This document shows positions 18,568 through 24,737 of a stretch of DNA of 64,000 bases, piece by piece (positions within the stretch are counted from its first letter, which is position 1; every line of letters begins with the position of its first letter). The stretch covers positions 124,001 through 188,000 of the forward strand of contig NZ_QNVV01000007.1 of assembly GCF_003384725.1 (NCBI RefSeq), read 5' to 3'. The notes below the pieces were generated by a model. It did not search any database, had not been told where the DNA came from, and worked only from the letters and a program-made list of their open reading frames with translations. The DNA comes from Chryseobacterium pennipullorum. GTDB taxonomy: Bacteria; Bacteroidota; Bacteroidia; Flavobacteriales; Weeksellaceae. The translations under genes were made by a program, and so were the position numbers.

Positions 18568-19470
18568 ATGGAAAAGATTTTATCAGTAAAAAATTTGACT
18601 AAAAAATTCAAAAGAGTTGTGGTGAACAATATTTCTTTTGATGTGGAGAAAGGAAACGTGTATGGGCTTTTGGGTCCAAACGGAAGCGGAAAATCCACGA
18701 CTTTCGGGATGTTACTTTCAACGATCAATCCGACCAGTGGCGACTGGTTCTGGTTCGGAAAAAAAGGAACGGACCCTGAAACCTTAAAGAGAATCGGGGC
18801 AATTATCGAGCAGCCCAATTTTTATCCCTATTTAAGTGCTGAAACCAACCTTAAAATTGTAGCAGAGATTAAAAATACACCCTATTCAAGAATTGATGAA
18901 GTCTTACAAACGGTGAATCTGTATGAAAGGAGAAAAGATTCGTTTAAAACCTTTTCTCTGGGGATGAAACAGCGTCTTGCCATTGCATCGGCCATGCTGA
19001 ACAATCCTGAGGTACTGATATTGGATGAGCCTACAAACGGGTTGGATCCCGAGGGAATAATTCAGATCAGAGAGATTATTAATAATATAGCAAAGCAAGG
19101 CATCACCATTATTATTGCGAGCCACCTTCTGGATGAGATCGAAAAAATATGCAGCCACGTCATTGTCTTAAAAGAAGGAAATTCCATTTACTGTGGACGC
19201 GTAGATGAAATGACTTCCAACAACGGGTATTTTGAGTTGAAAGCGGACAACAACACTTTACTTCTCAATGCTTTGAATGAGCTTCAGTGGTTTTCTTCCA
19301 TCAATCAGGACGGCGATCTTATTAAGGCTCAGATCCGTGATGATGCTTCGGTTTCCGCTTCTGCAATGAATAGAAAACTTGCCGAGAAAGGCATTTATCT
19401 TTCCCATCTCACCCGGAAAAAACTATCCCTTGAATCTCAATTCCTAGAACTAGTAAAAAACACCCACTAA
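18568..19470 (+). CDS. ABC transporter ATP-binding protein
   Basis: A 300-residue ATPase of the ABC-2 exporter type (BcrA/NatA-like). It has Walker A GPNGSGKST, signature FSLGMKQRL (the LSGGQ equivalent), Walker B LILDEPTNGLDP and the switch His in IIIASHLLDE. The C-terminal 85 residues form the accessory domain found in this group. The open frame starts at 18502, but the first 22 codons have no family resemblance, so the ATG at 18568 (MEKILSVKNLTKKF) is chosen. The permease starts 2 bp after the stop, so the pair forms one transporter. The exported substrate is not evident. Confidence 0.92.
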   Translation: MEKILSVKNLTKKFKRVVVNNISFDVEKGNVYGLLGPNGSGKSTTFGMLLSTINPTSGDWFWFGKKGTDPETLKRIGAIIEQPNFYPYLSAETNLKIVAEIKNTPYSRIDEVLQTVNLYERRKDSFKTFSLGMKQRLAIASAMLNNPEVLILDEPTNGLDPEGIIQIREIINNIAKQGITIIIASHLLDEIEKICSHVIVLKEGNSIYCGRVDEMTSNNGYFELKADNNTLLLNALNELQWFSSINQDGDLIKAQIRDDASVSASAMNRKLAEKGIYLSHLTRKKLSLESQFLELVKNTH

Positions 19471-19472
19471 TC

Positions 19473-20318
19473 ATGATCAAATTATTAAAACTGGAATACT
19501 ACAAAAACCTGAACTACAGACCATTCAAGGTTTTTACAATATTATATTTCGCTATTCTCATCGCATTGCTTTTCGTGGGATTGGTTGACTTCGATGTATT
19601 TGGAGGAACGATTAATCTTAAGGAACAGGGCATTTACAATTTCCCGGAAATCTGGAACTTCACAACCTGGATTGTTGCTTTGCTGAAAATATTCCTTGGG
19701 CTTATCATTGTGTTCTCTATTTCACAGGAATTCAGCAACCGGATGTTTAAGCAGAATACAATTGATGGGTTGAGCAGAAAAGAATTCATCCTTTCAAAAT
19801 TACTGACGATCAGTATTTTCACCATTGTTTCTACGGCCATTGTAATGGGCATCACCTTATTGTTGGGCTACCAATATTCTAATACCACAGAATCTACAAA
19901 AGTTTTTGCAGAAATGTTCTTTATCGGAAATTATTTTGTCAAATTATTTACGTTCTTCAGTTTCTTACTCTTCCTTTCGATTCTGTTGAGAAAATCTGTA
20001 TTTGTATTTCTTGCTCTTTTTGTCTTCTGGATCGGTGAAGCCATTTTAACGACTATTGAGGTGTTCTCCAAGGTAAAAGGAATGGAAGGGGCAAAAAGAA
20101 ATGAGATTCTCCAGAATGATTTTTTTATCACCCATCTTTTACCGCTGGAAAGCATGTCCAGTCTTATCCCGAATCCGATGATGAGATTGAATATGGCCAA
20201 GATGATGGGAGTACAATATCAATTCCACTACCCTACTGAAAGCCTTATCGCCTGCCTGCTGTGGTGCGTGGTTTTCATACTGGGATCCTACTGGATCTTG
20301 AGAAAAAGAGATTGGTAG
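19473..20318 (+). CDS. ABC-2 type permease
   Basis: This 281-residue membrane protein with six hydrophobic helices is the partner of the ATPase directly upstream. It begins with a short cytoplasmic stretch (MIKLLKLEYYKNLNYRPFK), then helix 1 at about residues 20-37. The SQEFSNRMFKQNTIDGLSRK loop after helix 2 is the usual coupling-type segment of ABC-2 permeases, and it ends in WILRKRDW. The terminator at 20343 closes the operon. Function in export of a lipid, peptide or antibiotic is possible, but nothing decides it. Confidence 0.87.
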   Translation: MIKLLKLEYYKNLNYRPFKVFTILYFAILIALLFVGLVDFDVFGGTINLKEQGIYNFPEIWNFTTWIVALLKIFLGLIIVFSISQEFSNRMFKQNTIDGLSRKEFILSKLLTISIFTIVSTAIVMGITLLLGYQYSNTTESTKVFAEMFFIGNYFVKLFTFFSFLLFLSILLRKSVFVFLALFVFWIGEAILTTIEVFSKVKGMEGAKRNEILQNDFFITHLLPLESMSSLIPNPMMRLNMAKMMGVQYQFHYPTESLIACLLWCVVFILGSYWILRKRDW

Positions 20319-20342
20319 ACCTCAGAATGTAAAAATTACTAT

Positions 20343-20371
20343 AAAGTGGTTCGTTCCGGATCACTTTTTTT
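20343..20371 (+). terminator. Intrinsic terminator of the ABC operon
   Basis: AAAGTG / CACTTT stem with an interior of GU/GC pairs, followed by seven T and GG. Confidence 0.65.
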
Positions 20372-20410
20372 GGCTTAAAATTTTCATTCTGTTTTACTTA
20401 AACATGATGT

Positions 20411-21061
20411 ATGAAAAAAATATATTATTTCCCAGGATTGATCAGCGCCCTTGTCATACCGCTGTTATTCTGGTATTATGGCAGTCGGAAATTTGAAGAA
20501 ATTAATATTTCTGCAATGGATATTGGGCTTCCTGCTAAAGAAAGAGAAGGTGTTAAAAATACTTTTGCCAGTTTTGAACCTTCAAGAAACTGGAATTACA
20601 GGAAAATAAAAGTTGTTCCCGGAGGAGCTAAGCAAAATTCAAAACTATACGTTTCCGAACTAAAAAATCTTCAACAAAGAAATGAGAAAGAGTCTGGTAT
20701 TGAATTTATTTTAGATCAAAATAACACCTATGGTGATTTTGTCTCAGTTTTGAATGATTTGGCAATTGCTAATCAAGAACAGTATGCCGTTGACTGGGAG
20801 AAAACAGGACATATCTTTGCCACCCACCAATTCATAGATCCCACTCTTAAAGATTTGGACGCATCACTTATGTTTAGATGTGGTACTATTTCTGGTTTCC
20901 CAGAAGAACATTACTTCATGGGATTTCAAAAATTTGAATATCAACTCTCCCAATTACCGCAACAATCCTTTTATATGATCTTTGGTTTTTTAATATTTTT
21001 AAATATCTCGATGTTCAGCATCAATGAAAAGTTTCAAATCCAAAGAAAAAGATTAGCATGA
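20411..21061 (+). CDS. Bitopic membrane protein, first of a tandem pair (ExbD-like look)
   Basis: A 216-residue protein with a membrane helix near the N-terminus (YYFPGLISALVIPLLFWYYG, residues 5-24). A soluble domain of about 155 residues follows, then a second helix near the C-terminus (FYMIFGFLIFLNISMF). Within the soluble domain, FILDQNNTYGDFVSVLNDL recalls the D-x-x-x-x-YGD-xxxVMDxL strand-helix of ExbD/TolR, but the C-terminal helix is not ExbD-like. I do not recognise a named family. The downstream gene is a close paralogue whose ATG overlaps this stop (ATGA at 21058), so the two proteins are probably made together and may form a heteromer. Confidence 0.7.
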   Translation: MKKIYYFPGLISALVIPLLFWYYGSRKFEEINISAMDIGLPAKEREGVKNTFASFEPSRNWNYRKIKVVPGGAKQNSKLYVSELKNLQQRNEKESGIEFILDQNNTYGDFVSVLNDLAIANQEQYAVDWEKTGHIFATHQFIDPTLKDLDASLMFRCGTISGFPEEHYFMGFQKFEYQLSQLPQQSFYMIFGFLIFLNISMFSINEKFQIQRKRLA

Positions 21062-21700
21062 AAAAAATATATTATTTTCCCGGGCTTATCAGTGCTGTCA
21101 TTATCCCAGTTCTGTTCTGGTATTATGGCAGCCGGAAATTTGAAGAAATTAATATTTCTGTCATGGATATCTGGCTTCCTGCAAAATTAAAGAATAATAG
21201 TGACAGAGATGTGTATTCTATTTCTTTTGAACCTGTGAGAAACTGGAATTACAGGAAAATAAAAGTAGCTCCCGGTACAGCCAAGCAAAACTCAACATTG
21301 TATGTTTCTGAATTGGAAAATCTTCGGAAAAGAAATGAAAAAGAGTCAGGCATTGAATTCATGATAGATCAAAATAACACTTATGGTGATTTTGCCTCTG
21401 TTCTGAATGATCTGAATATATCCAAACAAGATCAATATATGGTTGATCTTGAAAAAACCGGGCATATTTTTGTGATTTATACTTATATTGATCCTAGTAC
21501 CAAACTACTTGATGAATGTCTGCTCTGTAATGATTTCGTAACATGGGTATCTGAAGAAAATGACAGGTTTGGAGCATCTATTGGCGAGAAAATGACAACA
21601 AGTTTAACAACGCTTCCCGAACAGTCTTTCTATCTTATTTTTGGCTTTCTCATATTTTTAAATATCTCGATGTTCAGCATCAAAGAAAAGTTTCAGTCAT
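20411..21700 (+). repeat. Tandem gene duplication
   Basis: The two genes at 20411 and 21058 are diverged direct copies of about 645 bp each. They are clearly alignable at nucleotide level at both ends, for example in the first 60 bp and the last 70 bp. Confidence 0.85.
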
Positions 21701-21702
21701 AG
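21058..21702 (+). CDS. Bitopic membrane protein, second tandem paralogue
   Basis: A 214-residue paralogue of the preceding protein: the same first 24 residues apart from a few substitutions, the same NWNYRKIKV, LYVSEL and DQNNTYGDF blocks, and the same C-terminal helix with NISMFSI. It differs most in the region after residue 150, where one copy has MFRCGTISGFPEEHYF and this one CLLCNDFVTWVSEENDRF. The pattern is that of a gene duplication followed by divergence of one surface. It overlaps the upstream stop by 4 bp and is closed by the hairpin at 21718. Confidence 0.7.
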   Translation: MKKIYYFPGLISAVIIPVLFWYYGSRKFEEINISVMDIWLPAKLKNNSDRDVYSISFEPVRNWNYRKIKVAPGTAKQNSTLYVSELENLRKRNEKESGIEFMIDQNNTYGDFASVLNDLNISKQDQYMVDLEKTGHIFVIYTYIDPSTKLLDECLLCNDFVTWVSEENDRFGASIGEKMTTSLTTLPEQSFYLIFGFLIFLNISMFSIKEKFQS

Positions 21703-21717
21703 TATTCAAAATAAAAG

Positions 21718-21741
21718 AGGCTGCCATTTGGCAGCCTTCCT
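21718..21741 (-). terminator. Shared hairpin terminator between convergent genes
   Basis: AGGCTGCC / GGCAGCCT stem with a four-base loop. On the minus strand it is followed by CTTTTATTTT, so it serves msrAB; the plus side is only moderately T-rich. Confidence 0.75.
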
Positions 21742-21747
21742 TTCACA

Positions 21748-22875
21748 TTACTTTTTATCTAACAACGGAAGATATTTTCCGTATCCTTTTGTTTCCATTT
21801 CAGCTTTTGGAATAAATTTCAGCGAAGCACTGTTGATACAGTAGCGAAGTCCTCCTTTATCTGTTGGACCATCTGTGAAGACATGTCCTAAGTGGGCATC
21901 ACCTGTTTTACTTCTTACTTCTACTCTGTCCATTCCATGGGTACGATCCAGTTTTTCATCAATTAAGCCTTTGGTAATCGGTTTTGAAAAACTTGGCCAT
22001 CCACAGCCGGCTTCAAACTTATCTGTAGAAATAAACAGGGGCTCACCAGTGGTAATATCCACGTAAATTCCTTCACGGGTTTCGTCCCAGTATTCATTCT
22101 GGAAAGGTCTTTCCGTACCGTTTTCCTGAGTGACGTTATATTGTTCTGCGGTCAGTTTTTCTTTTAAAACTTTTTTATCCTGTTTTTGATAGGTTGTCGT
22201 TTTAGGTTTTGCCGGAACCGGATTTGCTTTTTTAGCCATTTCAAATAATCCCGGTTCAATATGACAGTACCCGCCAGGATTTTTATCCAGATAATCCTGA
22301 TGATAATCTTCGGCTCTGTAGAAATTCTTCAAAGGAATGGTTTCTACCAATACCGGTTTGTCATAATTTTTCGCCAGTTTCTGCACCTCTTCCTTTACAA
22401 CCGATTCGGCTGTTTTATCTGTATAATAAATCCCTGTTCTGTACTGGTTTCCTCTGTCATTTCCCTGCTGGTCCTTACTAGTAGGATCAATGGTTTTAAA
22501 ATACAGATCAATCAGGAGCTTCAGGTCTACCTGTTCAGGATCATATTTTACTTTTACGGTTTCTGCAAAACCTGTAGTATGACTTATGACTTCTTCATAG
22601 GTAGGATTTTGGGTATTCCCGTTGGCATATCCCACTTCTGTTCCTACTACTCCGCGAATCTGTTGAAAAAAATGTTCTGTCCCCCAAAAACATCCCCCTG
22701 CAAAATAAATCTCTTTAACGTTTTTACTATCCATAATTTTCTCATTTTCTTTTCTTATCTCTGCTTCATGGGGCTTTGCTTTCTTAAAAAGCCCGGATCC
22801 TGCAGCAAATACTGCTATACCCAGAACTACTCCGAGTACAATTAATATATTTTTCATATTTACTTTTTTATTCAT
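21748..22875 (-). CDS. msrAB: Peptide methionine sulfoxide reductase MsrA-MsrB fusion, exported
   Basis: A 375-residue two-domain enzyme repairing oxidised methionine in proteins. The N-terminus has an uncleaved-anchor or signal helix ([17 protein letters not shown], residues 10-26), so it works outside the cytosol. MsrA domain (about 53-220): catalytic Cys62 in [10 protein letters not shown]. MsrB domain (about 230-370): [11 protein letters not shown] and the catalytic Cys in [11 protein letters not shown]. The two CxxC zinc pairs of zinc-type MsrB are absent ([11 protein letters not shown] takes the place of CxxC). Its start shares a base with the stop of the DUF417 gene (TAATG at 22877-22873), so they are translationally coupled. 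Confidence 0.95.
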   Translation of the reverse strand: MNKKVNMKNILIVLGVVLGIAVFAAGSGLFKKAKPHEAEIRKENEKIMDSKNVKEIYFAGGCFWGTEHFFQQIRGVVGTEVGYANGNTQNPTYEEVISHTTGFAETVKVKYDPEQVDLKLLIDLYFKTIDPTSKDQQGNDRGNQYRTGIYYTDKTAESVVKEEVQKLAKNYDKPVLVETIPLKNFYRAEDYHQDYLDKNPGGYCHIEPGLFEMAKKANPVPAKPKTTTYQKQDKKVLKEKLTAEQYNVTQENGTERPFQNEYWDETREGIYVDITTGEPLFISTDKFEAGCGWPSFSKPITKGLIDEKLDRTHGMDRVEVRSKTGDAHLGHVFTDGPTDKGGLRYCINSASLKFIPKAEMETKGYGKYLPLLDKK

Positions 22876-23321
22876 TACTTATTATTCTGAGCGATCATTA
22901 ATCCAAATCCTAAAAGCATCAGGTCCTTTAAAATAAAAAAATCAGTTACCGGAACTCCATCTACAACTTTCCACATGCCGGGTGTGGTAAATAAATAACT
23001 TAAGGTTACCAGAAAAGTAACAATCATTCCTATTCCTGCATACCTCTTCAGTACAGCAAATTTCGCACTAAATATGAGGAGTAAGGCAATGATAATTTCT
23101 ATCACTCCGATAAGATTTGACACTGTCTGGACGCTCGTTACTTTATATACGAAAAAAGTTAAGAAATGGTTTTCCACCAACGGTTTTATCGCTGCTGCTT
23201 CTGTAGGGGTAAATTTAAAGATCCCGATCCACAGCAAAATGAGAGCTGCTCCAAAAAGTGAGATGTAATATCCCGTTTGAGATCGCTGGTTCTGTGTAGA
23301 CTTTTGTTCTGTTCCGATCAT
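22875..23321 (-). CDS. DUF417 (RclC/YkgB-type) membrane protein
   Basis: A 148-residue protein with four membrane helices: [21 protein letters not shown], then [12 protein letters not shown] and the helices [14 protein letters not shown] and [21 protein letters not shown]. This matches DUF417, which includes the reactive-chlorine resistance protein RclC. It is coupled to msrAB, which supports a role in hypochlorite or other oxidative stress at the membrane. The frame opens at 23375, but a TACTTTTG box at 23364-23357 lies inside that extension, so I prefer ATG 23321 (MIGTEQKST). Confidence 0.85.
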   Translation of the reverse strand: MIGTEQKSTQNQRSQTGYYISLFGAALILLWIGIFKFTPTEAAAIKPLVENHFLTFFVYKVTSVQTVSNLIGVIEIIIALLLIFSAKFAVLKRYAGIGMIVTFLVTLSYLFTTPGMWKVVDGVPVTDFFILKDLMLLGFGLMIAQNNK

Positions 23322-23356
23322 TTTTTTAAAATTTAAAATACCTATTGTATTGTTTT

Positions 23357-23364
23357 CAAAAGTA
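23357..23364 (-). promoter_or_regulatory. -7 box TACTTTTG ahead of DUF417-msrAB
   Basis: Matches TAnnTTTG on the minus strand, 35 nt before ATG 23321. No clear TTG -33 element is seen. The region 20-30 bp upstream reads ACTGTCAGGATTTT, which could be an alternative-sigma recognition site (inference). Confidence 0.4.
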
Positions 23365-23399
23365 TAGTCGGTCATTTTTAAAATCCTGACAGTTTTTTC

Positions 23400-23669
23400 T
23401 TAGAAATTTAATTTATCAATCATTTTATTTTTAAAGTCCTGAATTTCAGAACCATTAATTTCAGTTTCGTTTTGAGAAAAGGTCTTTTTAAAAACCTGAT
23501 CAAGCAATGCCAGTTTTTCATTATACATCCGGCACCATTTGCAGATCATCAGATGCAGGCTGAGCATCCGGTTTTCTCTGGCAGTAATGGATCGGGCATT
23601 TCTTTTTTCCATCAGTAAAGTCGCTTCACTGCATGGCAAAAACATTGTATGTAATATTTTTCTTATCAT
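23400..23669 (-). CDS. Putative zinc-binding anti-sigma factor
   Basis: An 89-residue soluble protein with Cys13 and the motif HLMICKWC (His-x3-Cys-x2-Cys), the zinc anti-sigma (ZAS) signature. It starts 5 bp after the stop of the ECF sigma gene, the normal arrangement for a cognate anti-sigma factor. The absence of any membrane helix suggests a cytosolic redox-sensitive ZAS (RsrA/ChrR-like mode), in which oxidation of the zinc ligands releases the sigma factor. That mechanism is inferred from the motif and the neighbouring msrAB gene. Confidence 0.75.
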   Translation of the reverse strand: MIRKILHTMFLPCSEATLLMEKRNARSITARENRMLSLHLMICKWCRMYNEKLALLDQVFKKTFSQNETEINGSEIQDFKNKMIDKLNF

Positions 23670-23674
23670 TTCAG

Positions 23675-24229
23675 TTATGATCTTGAAAACCAGTTAAACT
23701 CCAGACATTCCCTTAGCTGCATCCGGCTTCTTTGAAGGATCTTCCAAAGGTTAGTCGTTGAAACGTTTAATTCCTGACTCACTTCCGGTGCTTTTTTTTC
23801 TTCGATATAATACATTTTCAGCAGAATCTTCCATCTGGAAGGCAGCTCTTCAATGCATTCCTCCAATGTCTTGTTGAAATCACGGTTGTCTAAAAGCTCT
23901 TCGCCCTCACCGGATACAGCCCAGTCATTTAATACATCATTATTTTTCCATGATCCCGTTTCGTCAAAAAAATGATCGAGTCTTACATTGGGTTCAGATT
24001 TGTATTTTTTTCTGTAAAAATCAGCGACCTTTCTATTCAGAATAGCCATCAGCCAGGTGAGGGGCTGGCTTTTTCCTTCAAAAGAATCGTATGCCGAATA
24101 AGCAGCCAGAAAAACTTCCTGAACGATGTCCTGAGCATCTTCTTTATCCGACAGCACATACAGCGCTCTCCTTAAAAGCGGCTCTGAATATTGCTCGACC
24201 CAGCTTTTCAGAGTTTCGTTTTTTGTCAT
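23675..24229 (-). CDS. ECF-type RNA polymerase sigma factor
   Basis: A 184-residue sigma-70 family group IV protein. Region 2 (DAQDIVQEVFLAAYSAYDSF, then LTWLMAILNRKVADFYRKK) lies at about residues 32-75. Region 4 (LEECIEELPSRWKILLKMYY, then APEVSQELNVSTTNLWKILQ) lies at about 125-170. It is the first gene of a four-gene cluster with the zinc anti-sigma, DUF417 and msrAB, which points to control of methionine sulfoxide repair. A TATCTTCG box with TTTTG 20 bp upstream forms a candidate promoter at 24266-24298. Its first 21 codons and promoter are duplicated in decayed form at about 24388-24582. Confidence 0.93.
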   Translation of the reverse strand: MTKNETLKSWVEQYSEPLLRRALYVLSDKEDAQDIVQEVFLAAYSAYDSFEGKSQPLTWLMAILNRKVADFYRKKYKSEPNVRLDHFFDETGSWKNNDVLNDWAVSGEGEELLDNRDFNKTLEECIEELPSRWKILLKMYYIEEKKAPEVSQELNVSTTNLWKILQRSRMQLRECLEFNWFSRS

Positions 24230-24265
24230 TAAACTATGTGATTTTTTATCTTATTCAGATGATAA

Positions 24266-24298
24266 CGAAGATAGGAAGTTAAGTGGATAAATACAAAA
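24266..24298 (-). promoter_or_regulatory. Candidate promoter of the sigma operon (TTTTG / 20 bp / TATCTTCG)
   Basis: On the minus strand TTTTG, a 20-bp spacer and TATCTTCG (24273-24266). The last four bases of the -7 box are TTCG where TTTG is usual. The same spacing, with TATTTTCG, occurs in the duplicated copy upstream. Confidence 0.45.
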
Positions 24299-24327
24299 TT
24301 ATATGCTTTCCAGCATGATGTCATCCT

Positions 24328-24360
24328 AAACCTTATAGGTTTTGAAAACCTATAAGGTTT
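24328..24360. repeat. Perfect 33-bp palindrome, copy 1
   Basis: Two 16-bp arms (AAACCTTATAGGTTTT and AAAACCTATAAGGTTT) around a single central G. It can form a long hairpin on either strand. A one-base-shorter copy lies at 24551-24582. Confidence 0.9.
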
Positions 24361-24387
24361 CTGAAAAAGCAACTACAAATTTAATTG

Positions 24388-24452
24388 CAAGCTTTTAAAA
24401 ATGATTCTGAATAGTGCTTTACTTAGCTTCTCAGACTTTTATTTTTGGTCAT
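24388..24452 (-). pseudogene. Relic of the 5' end of an ECF sigma gene
   Basis: Read from the ATG at 24452 on the minus strand this gives MTKNKSLRS, a stop, then VKHYSESFLKACN and another stop. The intact sigma gene downstream starts MTKNETLKSWVEQYSEPLLR. The match continues over about 20 codons and then fades. The stop replaces Trp10. The region upstream of this ATG is also a copy of the region upstream of the real gene, so it is a duplicated and decayed 5' fragment with its promoter. Confidence 0.8.
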
Positions 24453-24550
24453 TAGCCTACTTGATTTTTCATTTTACCCAAGTGATAACGAAAATAGGAA
24501 CTTAAGTCCATAAATGCAAAATTATATGCTTTCCAGCATGATGTCATCCT

Positions 24551-24582
24551 AAACCTTATAGGTTTTGAAAACCTAAAGGTTT
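24551..24582. repeat. Palindrome, copy 2
   Basis: Same palindrome as at 24328 with one base missing in the right arm (AACCTAAAGGTTT in place of AACCTATAAGGTTT). It sits at the same distance from the relic sigma start codon as copy 1 does from the real one. Confidence 0.85.
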
Positions 24583-24687
24583 CTAAAATATTTCTTGCAC
24601 ATGATAAAAGAAAGAAATTTCTTCCAAGCAAGATCTGCACACCATTCAAAACATAACTTAAAATTATTACACATCACTTAAAAATAG

Positions 24688-24695
24688 TAAATTTG
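24688..24695 (+). promoter_or_regulatory. -7 box TAAATTTG of alaS
   Basis: Matches TAnnTTTG, 42 nt before the ATG at 24738. Confidence 0.5.
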
Positions 24696-24737
24696 CATCT
24701 TATCAAAATTTGATCCTAAAAAAGCAAAAGCAATACT

